The notes under the pieces: model-generated | Database searches by the model: none | Told to the model about the DNA's origin: nothing | The model's input: only the letters and a program-made list of their open reading frames with translations | Position numbers and translations under genes: made by a program | From: Bradyrhizobium betae | Lineage (GTDB): Bacteria > Pseudomonadota > Alphaproteobacteria > Rhizobiales > Xanthobacteraceae | DNA: 64,000 bases | Reading direction: 5' to 3' | Assembly: GCF_004123905.1 (NCBI RefSeq) | Contig: NZ_MZXW01000015.1 | Coordinates: 1-64,000 of the forward strand | Shown: positions 9,201 to 17,449 of the stretch, in pieces | How positions within the stretch are numbered: the stretch's first letter is position 1 | Layout of the letters: the number at the start of each line of letters is the position of its first letter

Positions 9201-9362
9201 GTGGTCGTCGCCGGCATGTCGATCGGCACCCTGTTCACGCTGTTCGTGCTGCCGGCGGTCTATGTGGTGCTGGCAACCGACCACCGTGCGGCGGCCGATT
9301 CTGAGCGGAACAAGCAGGTCAACGATCTCGACCTCAACGCCAAGGCGCTGCGGCCGACCTGA
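6267..9362 (+). CDS. RND multidrug efflux transporter, permease subunit
   Basis: 1031 residues, the size of AcrB/MexB-class pumps. It opens with the conserved MRFTDIFIKRPVLSVVVSLLILLIG, has the duplicated 12-helix architecture with two large periplasmic loops, and carries the transmembrane proton-relay aspartates in GLVVDDAIVVVENIHRHLEEG. FRPILMTTAAMV-like and GTLFTLFVLPAVYV segments near the end are typical. It should be a proton-driven trimer exporting drugs, phenolics or plant compounds. The start is set at 6267 to match the family N-terminus. It is likely co-transcribed with tetR and the adaptor and controlled by the operator at 4274. Confidence 0.92.
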   Translation: MRFTDIFIKRPVLSVVVSLLILLIGLRAATTLPIRQYPKLSNTVINITTVYPGASADLIQGFITTPIEQAVASAEGVDYMTSSSVLGTSTIQVYIKLNFDPNQALTEVLAKTNSVKYLIPKESNDPIVTKTTGQTTAVMYLGFSSDELSGSAISDYLTRVVQPVLSTVDGVASADILGAQNFAMRLWLDPMKMAGRNVSPADVSAAIAANNFQSAAGQTKGYLIVSNISTNTGLTDVNQFKKMIVKAKDGGFVRMEDIASVELAAQTTDASVAFNGEHAIFIGVQATPQGNPLTLVKGVRALFPELERNLPPSMKMKVAYDSTKFIQSSIDEVEKTLGEAIIIVIVVIFLFLASFRSVIIPVVTIPLSMIGVCTLMLMLGFSFNLLTLLAMVLAIGLVVDDAIVVVENIHRHLEEGKTPVQASLEGAREIVGPVISMTITLAAVYAPIGFLGGLTGSLFREFAFTLAGSVIVSGVIALTLSPMMCSVLLKNTEEGRFAKLVNGVFGALTRWYGRRLDRSLDYKSITGLFAVTILGLVGFLYMHTSKELAPEEDQGIVFAVTKAPKYANIDYVDFYGEKLDKEFQKFAETDLRFVLNGINGPQGGIAGMLLKPWDERKRSSIALKPLVQAELSKIEGVQAFAFNLPPLPGGPGGLPVQMVINSTAGFQAVYEQMEKLKAAARKSGMFIVSDSDLAYNQPTVTVKIDRTKAQDLGVNMQNVGSALAVLLGGNYINRFNLEGRSYQVIPQVPRGQRLSPESLGGYYVSTNTGQQLPLSTVVSIETRTDPNSLTHYNQLNSATFSAVPMPGVTVGAAVDFLEGEAKNLPQGFSHDYLADSRQYVQEGNQLAITFGFALIIIFLVLAAQFESLRDPLVIMISVPMAIVGALIPLFFGMATMNIYTQVGLLTLVGLITKHGILMVEFANELQINERLDRRSAIEMSARIRLRPILMTTAAMVTGLIPLLTATGAGAASRFSIGLVVVAGMSIGTLFTLFVLPAVYVVLATDHRAAADSERNKQVNDLDLNAKALRPT

Positions 9363-9383
9363 GGCCGCAACAATCGGACAAGA

Positions 9384-9419
9384 GGGGCGGTAGCGGCCAG
9401 TCCGTTGCCGCCGCTTTTT
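9384..9419 (+). terminator. Probable rho-independent terminator after the RND pump
   Basis: A GC-rich hairpin (GGCGGTA pairing with TGCCGCC, one G-T pair) is followed by a run of five T at 9415-9419, 22 bases past the pump stop. Confidence 0.55.
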
Positions 9420-9451
9420 ATGTGCCCCGGCGCGGCGGCCGCCGTCAGGCC

Positions 9452-9554
9452 TAAAGCGCAATGAGATTGGGATGAATCGTCATCGCGCTTTAGGTTGTTG
9501 TTTGCGCATGATCTTTTCGGAAAACCGCTTCGCACTTTTCCGGATCATGCTTTA
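9452..9554. repeat. Dispersed palindromic repeat, Bradyrhizobium type
   Basis: Two inverted repeats lie side by side. AAAGCGCAATGA pairs imperfectly with TCATCGCGCTTT, and GCATGATC pairs with GATCATGC around the TTTTCGGAAAA and CACTTTTCCG arms. I recognise this as a high-copy non-coding element of Bradyrhizobium intergenic regions. It fills most of the gap between the efflux operon and the kinase operon. The copy number in the genome cannot be read here. Confidence 0.65.
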
Positions 9555-9615
9555 GGGCGAGCCCTTCCCGCGCTGGCGAGAGACAACGTCCGGCCTTCTT
9601 GCTAGGTATGGTGGG

Positions 9616-11664
9616 ATGAGCCTCTCCCTCCACCCCGATACCCCGCAACCCAGGGCGCTGCCGAGCGCGGCCGCGGATGGCGTCGGGTCCGGCGAAGCGG
9701 CGGGGCCGCGGATCAGGACGCGGCTGTTCACCAAATATGTCGCGCTGTTCGTGGCCGTCGTCGCCATTGCGCTGCTTGCCAACGGCCTGTTCGAGGTCTT
9801 CTTCTATTATCGGGAGCACAAGGCCGCGCTGATCCGGGTTCAGCATGAGCAGGCCGAGGCGGCGGCAGCCAAGATCGGCCAGTTCGTCAAGGAGATCGAG
9901 AGCCAGCTCGGCTGGACCACGCAGCTGCCCTGGTCGGGGGGCTCGATCGAGCAGCGCCGGTTCGACGCGCTGCGTCTGTTGCGTCAGGTCCCCGCGATCA
10001 CCGAACTCGCCCAGGTGGATTCGACCGGCAAGGAGCGCCTGCGGGTCTCGCGGCTGGCCATGGACGCGATCGACAGCGGGATCGATCTGTCGGCCGACCC
10101 AAAGTTCACCGAGGCGGTCGCGCACAAGGTCTATTACGGGCCGGTCTATTTCCGCAGGGACTCAGAGCCCTACATGACGCTGGCGCTGGCCGGCGCGCGC
10201 AAGGATGCCGGCGTCAGCATCGCGGAGGTCAATCTCAAGCTGATCTGGGACGTCGTGTCCCAGATCAAGGTCGGCGAGCACGGACACGCCTATGTGGTCG
10301 GCCCGGAGGGGCGCCTGATCGCGCATCCCGATATCAGCCTGGTCCTGCGCAACACCGACATGTCCGGCCTCGCGCAGGTGCGCGCCGCGCAGGCCGAAGG
10401 CGGCACCATCTCCGACGTGCTTCCCGAAGCGCGCAACATCCAGGGGCAGAAGGTGCTGACCGCATCGGCTCCGATCGCGCCGATGCATTGGACGATGTTC
10501 GTCGAGTTGCCGGTCGAGGAGGCCTATGCGGCGCTCTATGCTTCGCTGCAGCGGCTTGCGATCGTGTTGTTCGCGGCCTCGATCTTCGCGGTCCTTGCCG
10601 GGATTTTTCTGGCGCGCCGCATGGTCGGGCCGATCCAGGCGTTACGGAGTGGCGCCGAGCGCATCGGCAGCGGCGATTTCGCGCAGCGGATATCGATCAA
10701 GACCGGCGACGAGCTCGAAGGGCTCGCCGACCAGTTCAACGACATGGGCGCGCGCCTGCAGGAATCCTATGCCGACCTCGAGAACAAGGTCGAGCAGCGG
10801 ACCGCAGAGCTGCGGCAATCCCTGAACGACCTTCGCGCCGCCCAGGATCGCCTGGTTCAGACCGAGAAGCTGGCATCGCTCGGCCAGCTCACCGCGGGCA
10901 TCGCCCATGAGATCAAGAACCCGCTGAATTTCGTCAACAATTTCTCCTCGGTCTCGACCGAGCTGATCGACGAGCTCAACGAGGCCCTGCAAGCGGCCTC
11001 GCTTGACGGCAAGACGAAGGAGGAGGTCGACGAACTGACCGGCATGCTCAAGAGCAATCTCGAAAAGGTCGTGCAGCACGGCAAGCGCGCCGATTCCATC
11101 GTCAGGAACATGCTGCTGCATTCGCGCGAGGGCTCCGGCGAGCATCGCCCCAGCGACATCAATGCGGTCGTGGAGGAGAGCCTCAATCTCGCCTATCACG
11201 GCGCGCGTGCCGAACGACCTGCCTTCAACGTCACGCTCGAGCGCGACTTCGACCCCGCAGCCGGCATGGTCGACATCTATCCGCAGGAGATCGCGCGCGT
11301 CTTCCTCAACCTGATCTCGAACGGCTTCTATGCTTCTGCCAAACGCAAGGAAAGCGCTGCGGGTACCTTCGAGCCTACCCTGCGTGCAGCGACGAAAAAT
11401 CTTGGTGGCAGCGTCGAGATCCGGATTCGCGACAACGGCACCGGCATTCCACCTGACGTGAAGGAGAAGATGTTCAATCCCTTCTTCACCACCAAGCCGG
11501 CCGGCGAGGGCACCGGGCTCGGCCTGTCCATGAGCCATGACATCGTCGTGAAGCAGCATGGCGGCACGATCGACGTGGATACCAAGCCCGGTGTATTCAC
11601 GGAATTCATCATCATCCTGCCGCGCGTGATGGCGGCAGGCGGCACTCCCGGAGGCAAGAGTTGA
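9616..11664 (+). CDS. Membrane-bound sensor histidine kinase (CACHE-HAMP-HisKA-HATPase)
   Basis: 682 residues. A first membrane helix at about 39-62 and a second at about 313-333 enclose a periplasmic domain of about 250 residues with CACHE-like features (YYGPVYFRRDSEPYMTLALAG and GHAYVVGPEGRLIAHPDISL). A HAMP linker follows (RRMVGPIQALRSGAERIGSG), then a coiled-coil of about 40 residues. The phosphoacceptor is His431 in GIAHEIKNPLNF. The ATP lid has DNGTG (606-610) and GTGLGLS (632-638). The stop overlaps the TTG start of the response regulator. The kinase likely senses a small ligand in the periplasm and phosphorylates one or both receiver proteins encoded next. Confidence 0.9.
   Translation: MSLSLHPDTPQPRALPSAAADGVGSGEAAGPRIRTRLFTKYVALFVAVVAIALLANGLFEVFFYYREHKAALIRVQHEQAEAAAAKIGQFVKEIESQLGWTTQLPWSGGSIEQRRFDALRLLRQVPAITELAQVDSTGKERLRVSRLAMDAIDSGIDLSADPKFTEAVAHKVYYGPVYFRRDSEPYMTLALAGARKDAGVSIAEVNLKLIWDVVSQIKVGEHGHAYVVGPEGRLIAHPDISLVLRNTDMSGLAQVRAAQAEGGTISDVLPEARNIQGQKVLTASAPIAPMHWTMFVELPVEEAYAALYASLQRLAIVLFAASIFAVLAGIFLARRMVGPIQALRSGAERIGSGDFAQRISIKTGDELEGLADQFNDMGARLQESYADLENKVEQRTAELRQSLNDLRAAQDRLVQTEKLASLGQLTAGIAHEIKNPLNFVNNFSSVSTELIDELNEALQAASLDGKTKEEVDELTGMLKSNLEKVVQHGKRADSIVRNMLLHSREGSGEHRPSDINAVVEESLNLAYHGARAERPAFNVTLERDFDPAAGMVDIYPQEIARVFLNLISNGFYASAKRKESAAGTFEPTLRAATKNLGGSVEIRIRDNGTGIPPDVKEKMFNPFFTTKPAGEGTGLGLSMSHDIVVKQHGGTIDVDTKPGVFTEFIIILPRVMAAGGTPGGKS
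11650..11654 (+). promoter_or_regulatory. Shine-Dalgarno that fixes a TTG start
   Basis: GGAGG lies six bases before the TTG at 11661. That supports a TTG start for the response regulator, overlapping the kinase stop. Confidence 0.6.
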
Positions 11665-12050
11665 ACGTTTACATCCTGGTCGTCGACGACGAACCCGACG
11701 TCGAGGCACTGTTCCGGCAGCAGTTCCGGCGCGACCTGCGCGCCGGCCGCTTCCAGATGGAGTTTGCTGCGTCCGCGCCCGAAGCGCTGAAGCGCGCCGC
11801 CGAGGTGCGTGATCCCTCGCTGATCCTGATCCTGTCGGACATCAACATGCCCGGCATGAGCGGGCTCGACATGCTGCCCAAGGTGCGTGCCGAGCATCCG
11901 GATGTTCCCGTCATCATGATCACGGCCTATGGCGACGCGGAGACGCGCAGGAAGGCGATCGAGCGCGGCGCCGTCGGGCTCCTGACCAAGCCGATCGATT
12001 TTGCGCTGCTGCGGCAGCAGATCGACACGAGGCTCGAGCAAGCCGCATGA
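11661..12050 (+). CDS. Single-domain response regulator (CheY-like)
   Basis: 129 residues, only a receiver domain and no output domain. The acidic pair is DD at 9-10 (VVDDEPD), the phosphoacceptor is Asp60 in [13 protein letters not shown], the switch Thr lies in MITAYGD and the lysine in LLTKPID. The start codon is TTG, placed by the GGAGG ahead of it; its TTGA overlaps the kinase TGA. The stop overlaps the ATG of the cyclase gene (ATGA). It could be a phosphate sink or a shuttle between kinase and cyclase, or it could act on a partner encoded elsewhere. Confidence 0.88.
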   Translation: MNVYILVVDDEPDVEALFRQQFRRDLRAGRFQMEFAASAPEALKRAAEVRDPSLILILSDINMPGMSGLDMLPKVRAEHPDVPVIMITAYGDAETRRKAIERGAVGLLTKPIDFALLRQQIDTRLEQAA

Positions 12051-13297
12051 CCGCGACCATCCTCTTCGTCGACGACGAGCCGGACCTCGAGGCGCTGGTC
12101 CTGCAGAAGTTCCGCAGGCAGATCCGCGACGGGGACGTCGACATCATGTTCGCGCGCGACGGCCTCGAGGCGCTGCAATCGCTCGAGCACAATCCGCATG
12201 TCGATATGGTGGTGTCCGATATCAACATGCCCAGGATGGATGGACTGTCGCTGCTGGCCAAGCTCCAGGAGGCGGAAGACAAGAAGTCGACCATCATTGT
12301 CTCGGCCTATGGCGATATGAGCAACATCCGCACGGCCATGAACCGCGGTGCGTTCGACTTCCTGACCAAGCCGATCGACTTCGTCGACCTGGAAGCCACG
12401 ATTTCGAAGACCATGCGCCACATCGAGATGCTGCGCGAGGTGCGGCGCCGGCAGATGGAGGCGGAGCGCGCCCAGGCGGCGCTGTCGCGTCATTTCTCGC
12501 CCGAGCTCGCCAAGCGTCTGGCGGCAAGCGGAGACGGTGAGGGAATCGAGGTGCAGTGGCGCGATGTCGCGACCATCTTCACTGACATCACCGGCTTCAC
12601 CTCGCTGGTCGAGACCGCGCCGCCGGAGACGCTGGGCGCGCTTCTCAGCGAATATGTCGGCGGAATGACCGAAATCGTGTTCGCACATGAAGGGACGGTC
12701 GCAAAGATCATCGGCGACGCGCTCCTGGTGTTGTTCAACGCGCCCGGCGACCAGCCCGATTATGCGACGCGTGCGGTCGCCTGCGCCCACGATCTCGATG
12801 CCTGGGCGCAGGATTTTTGCGCGCGCCAGAAGGCCAAGGGCGTGAGTTTCGGCGCCACGCGCATTGGTATTCACGTCGGGCCGGCACTGGTCGGAAATTT
12901 CGGCGGCAACCGCTTCTTCGACTACACCGCCTATGGGGACTCCATCAACATCGCAGCGCGGCTGGAAGCGGCCAACAAGCAGCTGGGAACGCGCATCTGC
13001 GTCAGTGCCGGCGTCGCCAAGGCGGCCGAGAATTTTCAAGGCCGTCCCGTGGGTGAGCTGATGCTGCGTGGCCGCAGCGAGCCGTTGCAGGCGTTCGAGC
13101 CGCTGACGCAGGCCAGATTCGATGCGCCGGAGACGGCGCTCTATTCCGAGGCTTTCGCCAAGATGGAGGCCGGTGACGCCGCCGCCATGCCGGCCTTTGC
13201 CGCGCTGGTCGGCATGCACGCCGACGATTCCCTGGCCGGCTTTCACCTGAAGCGCCTGCTCAACGGCGCCAAGGACATTCGCATGCAACTGGACTAG
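12047..13297 (+). CDS. Response regulator fused to a class III adenylate/guanylate cyclase
   Basis: 416 residues. Residues 1-122 are a receiver (DDEPD at 9-13, phospho-Asp58 in [11 protein letters not shown], Lys in FLTKPID). Residues 170-340 are a class III cyclase catalytic domain: metal-binding Asp180 in [13 protein letters not shown] and Asp224 in [11 protein letters not shown], substrate Lys220, transition-state Asn301 and Arg305 in [12 protein letters not shown]. The position that is Asp in class IIIa enzymes is Thr294 (DYTAYGD), which fits class IIIb, a group with bicarbonate-responsive members. A short coiled linker (about 125-150) joins the domains. It probably makes cAMP under control of the kinase encoded upstream. 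The final 70 residues are a helical tail without known motif. Confidence 0.88.
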   Translation: MTATILFVDDEPDLEALVLQKFRRQIRDGDVDIMFARDGLEALQSLEHNPHVDMVVSDINMPRMDGLSLLAKLQEAEDKKSTIIVSAYGDMSNIRTAMNRGAFDFLTKPIDFVDLEATISKTMRHIEMLREVRRRQMEAERAQAALSRHFSPELAKRLAASGDGEGIEVQWRDVATIFTDITGFTSLVETAPPETLGALLSEYVGGMTEIVFAHEGTVAKIIGDALLVLFNAPGDQPDYATRAVACAHDLDAWAQDFCARQKAKGVSFGATRIGIHVGPALVGNFGGNRFFDYTAYGDSINIAARLEAANKQLGTRICVSAGVAKAAENFQGRPVGELMLRGRSEPLQAFEPLTQARFDAPETALYSEAFAKMEAGDAAAMPAFAALVGMHADDSLAGFHLKRLLNGAKDIRMQLD

Positions 13298-13306
13298 GAG
13301 TTCGAG

Positions 13307-14053
13307 ATGGTCAGTGACTTCTCTGCCGGCAATTATCGTTTCATTCCGTCCGTGTTCCAGTATTCGGCGGGTGCTGCTGCGGACGACGGTTATGAGATCG
13401 AGCGTGTCCGCTTCGATCGGCCGGTGCTGCTGGCCGAGGGATTTGCACTGGCGGCAAAGTATATTCAGGAGGCAGGGCGGCCGCTGACGGCGTTCTGCGC
13501 CTGCGAGCTGCGCTCGCCGGCGGCCTTCAGCGAAGAGGGCTTTCGCGCGTTCAACCTGCATTATGTGAAGACGCTGTCCGAATGGGGCATTTTTGACGGC
13601 ACCAACAATCCGGTGGCGCGCAGCAATGTCTGCCCCGAGATCGATCCACCGTCCGAGCCGTCGTTCTATGCGTTCTCCTTCACGCGCCCAACGACCTCGA
13701 AGAGCCCGAGCTTTGTTATCGCTGGTGGTGCCGAGGCACGCGAGGGCAGCGGCACCTATGTCGAGCGCACCGTGCGCTACCGAGACCTCAGTCCGGAAGG
13801 CCTGCGCGAGAAGGTGCGCTTCACCACGACCTCGCAGATGGAGAACCGCATGGCGGCGTTCGGCTTCGGCTGGAAAGACACGACCGGCGTGCAGGCCTAT
13901 TCCGTGCACGACTTTCACCACGCGCTGGTCGACGAACTGGTCCGCCGCGGCGCGCTGCGCTCCGGCCTGACCTGGCATTTCGCCCGGCCGCCGGTGGTCG
14001 ATCTCGAATACGAGATGGATTGCCGCCGCGTGATGCGGGAGATGGTGATTTAG
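13307..14053 (+). CDS. Conserved protein, possibly CnbZ-like (aminomuconate deaminase family)
   Basis: 248 residues, no signal peptide or membrane segment. The N-terminus (GNYRFIPSVFQYSAG) and RPLTAFCACELRSPAAFSEEGFRAFN resemble, from memory, proteins annotated as 2-amino-5-chloromuconate deaminase CnbZ or its relatives; I cannot confirm this. No nitroaromatic pathway genes are near. It begins nine bases after the cyclase stop with AGGAG in place, so it is very likely the fourth gene of the signalling operon. The stop overlaps the convergent permease gene by four bases. A role linked to cAMP signalling cannot be excluded. Confidence 0.6.
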   Translation: MVSDFSAGNYRFIPSVFQYSAGAAADDGYEIERVRFDRPVLLAEGFALAAKYIQEAGRPLTAFCACELRSPAAFSEEGFRAFNLHYVKTLSEWGIFDGTNNPVARSNVCPEIDPPSEPSFYAFSFTRPTTSKSPSFVIAGGAEAREGSGTYVERTVRYRDLSPEGLREKVRFTTTSQMENRMAAFGFGWKDTTGVQAYSVHDFHHALVDELVRRGALRSGLTWHFARPPVVDLEYEMDCRRVMREMVI

Positions 14054-14937
14054 CGCTGGCGCGGGTCGAGCGCGTCGCGCAGGCCGTCGCCGAGCAGGTT
14101 CAGCGACAGCACCACGAGGAAGATCGCGAGCCCCGGCCAGATCGCCATCCAGGGTGCCTGGGTCAGGAAGCGCTGCGCCGCGTTGAGCATGCTGCCCCAG
14201 GACGGCGCCGGCGGCTGCTGACCGAGGCCGAGGAAGGACAGCGCGGCTTCCGCGATGATGGCAGCCGCGATCGAGAGCGTGGCCTGCACCAGAAGCGCCG
14301 GCAGGATGTTCGGCAGGATATGCGCGAACGCGATCCGCCAGCCGGGATTGCCGAGCGCGCGCGCCGCCTCGACATAATCCTCGGCCTTGACGACCAGCAC
14401 CTGGCCGCGGGTGAGGCGGATGAAGATCGGGGTGGCCGAGATGCCGATCGCGATCATGGCATTGCCGAGGCTCGGGCCGAGGAACGCCGCGAGCGCGATT
14501 GCGAGGATCAGGAACGGGCAGGCCAGCATCGCATCCGTGATCCGGCTGATCAGCGCGTCGACAAAGCCGCCACGATAGCCGGCGAGGAGACCAAGGGGCA
14601 CGCCGATCCCGAGCGCGATCGCGACCGAGATCAGACCCGCCATCAGGGACGCCCGCGCGCCATAGACGACACGGCTCAGGATGTCGCGGCCGAGTTCGTC
14701 AGTGCCTAGCCAGTGCGCCGCGGTCGGCGGCTTGCGCACCAGACTCCAGCTCGTCGCGATGGGATCATAGGGCACGACGAGTGGGGCGAGCGCAGCAAGC
14801 AGAATGAACGCCGTGATCACGACGAGCCCGAACACGGCGGCCTTGCGCTTGAACAGCCGCCGCCGGGCGCGACGGGCCGGGCTGTCCAGCTCATAGGCCT
14901 GCGTGGCGGTACCGGCGGGTAGTGCTGCGTCGGTCAT
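14050..14937 (-). CDS. Dipeptide/oligopeptide ABC transporter permease, DppC type (system 2)
   Basis: 295 residues with six predicted membrane helices. The cytoplasmic DppC-type N-terminus (RRARRRLFKRKAAVFGLVVITAFILLAALAPLVVPYDP) and the EAA coupling motif (EAARALGNPGWRIAFAHILPN) are clear, as is LGTDELGRDILSRVVYGARASL. It forms the inner-membrane channel with the DppB-type protein encoded three bases upstream. It is the last gene of the 12-gene minus-strand directon. Confidence 0.9.
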   Translation of the reverse strand: MTDAALPAGTATQAYELDSPARRARRRLFKRKAAVFGLVVITAFILLAALAPLVVPYDPIATSWSLVRKPPTAAHWLGTDELGRDILSRVVYGARASLMAGLISVAIALGIGVPLGLLAGYRGGFVDALISRITDAMLACPFLILAIALAAFLGPSLGNAMIAIGISATPIFIRLTRGQVLVVKAEDYVEAARALGNPGWRIAFAHILPNILPALLVQATLSIAAAIIAEAALSFLGLGQQPPAPSWGSMLNAAQRFLTQAPWMAIWPGLAIFLVVLSLNLLGDGLRDALDPRQR

Positions 14938-14940
14938 CGC

Positions 14941-15882
14941 CTAGCCTCTCAGCCGCGGATTGACGAGGATATAAGCCACGTCGGCCACGAGGTTCAGGGT
15001 GATGTAGACCGTGGCCGTCACCAGCACCACGCCTTGCACGACCGCATAGTCGCGGTTGAACACGGCGTCCACGATCAGCTTGCCGAAGCCGGGAATGGAG
15101 AAGATCTGTTCGGTCAGCACCGCGCCCGACAGCAGCGTGCCGAGCTCGAGCGCGCCGAGCGTGATGATCGGTGTCAGCGCGTTGCGCATCGCGTGCTTCA
15201 GGATGACCGAGCGTTCGGAGAGGCCCTTGGCGCGCGCGGTGCGGACATAATCGCTCTCAAGCACCTGGAGCATCGCGCTGCGGGTATGCCGCATCAGGAT
15301 CGCGGAAATCGCGTTGCCGAGCACGAACGCCGGCATGATGGTGGCGGCGAGGCTGGCGCGCCAGTTCTCGGTGAGCGGCACATAGCCCGAGGCCGGCAGC
15401 CAGCCGAGCTCGATGGAGAACAGGAAGATCATGAGGATTCCGAGCCAGAAATTCGGCGTCGAGAGGCCCCACAGCGCGAACAAACTGGCGCCGTAGTCCC
15501 ACGCTGTGCCCTTTTTCACCGCGGAGACGATCCCGGCGGGAACGCCGATCAGGAACGCAAACAGGAACGCCATCGAGCCGAGCTGGAGCGTCACCGGCAA
15601 CTTTTGTGCGATCAGCTCGCGCACCGGCATCTTGTTGCGCAACGACTCGCCGAAATTGCCCGACAGCACGCCCTTGAGCCAGTAGACGTACTGCACCGGG
15701 ATCGGTTGATCGAGCCGGTATTGCTGGCGGATCTGCTCGATCACGGCGGGATCGCGCTCCTCTCCGGCCATCACCAGCGCGGGATCACCGGGCAGCAATT
15801 GCTGGAGCGAGAAGATCAGCACCGACACGAAGAACAGGGTCGGCACGATCTGCGCGATGCGGCGGGCGAGGAAATTCAGCAT
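14941..15882 (-). CDS. Dipeptide/oligopeptide ABC transporter permease, DppB type (system 2)
   Basis: 313 residues, the usual length. The N-terminus LARRIAQIVPTLFFVSVLIFSLQQLLPGDPALVMAG, the GNFGESLRNKMPV segment and the EAA loop (YVRTARAKGLSERSVILKHAMRNALTPIIT) are diagnostic of the BPD_transp_1 DppB group. It ends with the common DVAYILVNPRLRG. It pairs with the DppC-type protein encoded downstream and is fed by the binding protein encoded 31 bases upstream. Confidence 0.9.
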   Translation of the reverse strand: MLNFLARRIAQIVPTLFFVSVLIFSLQQLLPGDPALVMAGEERDPAVIEQIRQQYRLDQPIPVQYVYWLKGVLSGNFGESLRNKMPVRELIAQKLPVTLQLGSMAFLFAFLIGVPAGIVSAVKKGTAWDYGASLFALWGLSTPNFWLGILMIFLFSIELGWLPASGYVPLTENWRASLAATIMPAFVLGNAISAILMRHTRSAMLQVLESDYVRTARAKGLSERSVILKHAMRNALTPIITLGALELGTLLSGAVLTEQIFSIPGFGKLIVDAVFNRDYAVVQGVVLVTATVYITLNLVADVAYILVNPRLRG

Positions 15883-15913
15883 GGCCGGGCTCGCGTCCCA
15901 GGCGCAGCCGCAA

Positions 15914-17425
15914 TCATTTGAACTTCAGCCCGACCACGCGCACCAGGCCGTCCGGCATCTGCCTGTAGCCCTGGAGCTTGGTCGTGTGTGCGATCAGGAG
16001 CTTGCGGTGGTAGATGTAAATGATGGGCAGATCGTCGAGCAGGATCTTGGTCAACTTCTCATAGATCGCCTTGCGCTCGTCGACGTTGGAGGTCGCTCGT
16101 CCGTCTTCCAGGAGCTTGTCGGCGTCAGGGTTGGAATAGACGCCGTCATTCTGAGGGGCCTTGCTGCGCATGAAGATGTAGGAGTTGCCGTCAGGATCGA
16201 TGCGGCCGCTCCAGTTGATCTGGAAGATCTGAAATTCGCCGGCTTGCGCCTGCTTGAAGGTGGTCGCGAATTCAACGACGCGAATCTTGATGTCGAAACC
16301 CGCTTCCGCGGCCATCGACTGTACGACCTGCGCAACGGCCTCATACTCCGTCCCCTTGGGGACCATGTAGTCGACTGTCACGGGGAGGCTGACGCCGGCT
16401 TCCTTCAATAGCGCCTTCGCCTTCGCGATATCGCGGCCGTGGACCGGGAACGCCTTCTGGTAATAGGGATGGGTCGGGCTGACCCATTGATTGCCGGGCG
16501 TGAATTCGCCGTTGAAGACGACCTGGTTGAGCGCCTCGCGATCGATCGACAGGTCGAGCGCCTGGCGCACCTTCGCGGACTGGCTCAGCGGCCCCTTGGT
16601 CTTGTCGTTGCCGATGTTGACGGTCAGGCCGAGATAGCCGAGCTCCGGTGCCGTCGACAGCACCAGCTTGGAATCGGCGCGCACGTCCTTGATGTCGGTC
16701 GCCAGCACGCGCTCGATCAGATCGAGCCCGCCGGACTTCAAATTGGCGAGACGGACGGTGGCGTCGATGATCGGCAGGAATACGACGCGGTCGATATGGA
16801 CGTTGTCCTTGTTCCAGTAGTCGGCGAATTTCTCGAACACCATGCGGTCCTGCTGGACGCGCTCGACGAATTTGTAGGGGCCGGCGCAGACCGGGTGCAG
16901 GCCGAACTTGTCGCCGGCTTCCTTTGCCGCCTTGGGCGACATCATCATGCCCGAGCGGTCGGTGAGCTGGGCAATCAAGGGCGAGTAGGGCGTCTTGAGC
17001 ACCAGCTTGATGGTCAGGGGATCGACCACCTCGACATGATCGACGCTGGCGAGCTCGGATTTGCGGAACGATCCGGGCAGCGTCATGTGACGCTCGATCG
17101 AGAATTTCGCGGCTTCCGCGTCCAGCGGCTCGCCGTCGTGGAATTTGACGCCAGGCCGGAGCTTGATCGTCATCTCCTTGCCGTCGGCCGAGGTCTCGTG
17201 GGACAGCGCAAGTTGCGGCACGACGTTGAGCTTCTCGTCGATATCGAACAGCTTGTCGCAGAAGGCGGAGAATACGATGCGGCCGACATAGGTGCGGCCG
17301 ATGCTGGGATCGAGGATGTCGGGGTCCTCGGCGATGCCGATGCGAAGCGTGGTCTGGGCTTGGACTGCGCCCGCGAGCGACGTCAGCAGGGCCGACGCCA
17401 GGATTGTCAAACGCACAAAGCTCAT
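15914..17425 (-). CDS. Extracellular solute-binding protein, family 5 (system 2)
   Basis: 503 residues, typical of DppA/OppA-like proteins. A Sec signal peptide (MSFVRLTILASALLTSLAGAVQAQ, cleavage near residue 24) precedes TTLRIGIAEDPDILDPSIG. The SBP_bac_5 motif LRPGVKFHDGEPLDAEAAKFSIER lies near 92. A TTG codon three codons upstream is in frame, but the ATG at 17425 leaves a normal signal peptide. It should capture peptides or related solutes in the periplasm. In this set the ATPase genes precede the binding protein, an order unlike the usual A-B-C-D-F. Confidence 0.9.
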   Translation of the reverse strand: MSFVRLTILASALLTSLAGAVQAQTTLRIGIAEDPDILDPSIGRTYVGRIVFSAFCDKLFDIDEKLNVVPQLALSHETSADGKEMTIKLRPGVKFHDGEPLDAEAAKFSIERHMTLPGSFRKSELASVDHVEVVDPLTIKLVLKTPYSPLIAQLTDRSGMMMSPKAAKEAGDKFGLHPVCAGPYKFVERVQQDRMVFEKFADYWNKDNVHIDRVVFLPIIDATVRLANLKSGGLDLIERVLATDIKDVRADSKLVLSTAPELGYLGLTVNIGNDKTKGPLSQSAKVRQALDLSIDREALNQVVFNGEFTPGNQWVSPTHPYYQKAFPVHGRDIAKAKALLKEAGVSLPVTVDYMVPKGTEYEAVAQVVQSMAAEAGFDIKIRVVEFATTFKQAQAGEFQIFQINWSGRIDPDGNSYIFMRSKAPQNDGVYSNPDADKLLEDGRATSNVDERKAIYEKLTKILLDDLPIIYIYHRKLLIAHTTKLQGYRQMPDGLVRVVGLKFK

Positions 17426-17449
17426 CGCTCTCAACCTCTGTTTCGCGGG

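Noticed and set aside
17426..17434. TTG start for the second binding protein
   Set aside because: The ATG three codons later gives a standard signal peptide.
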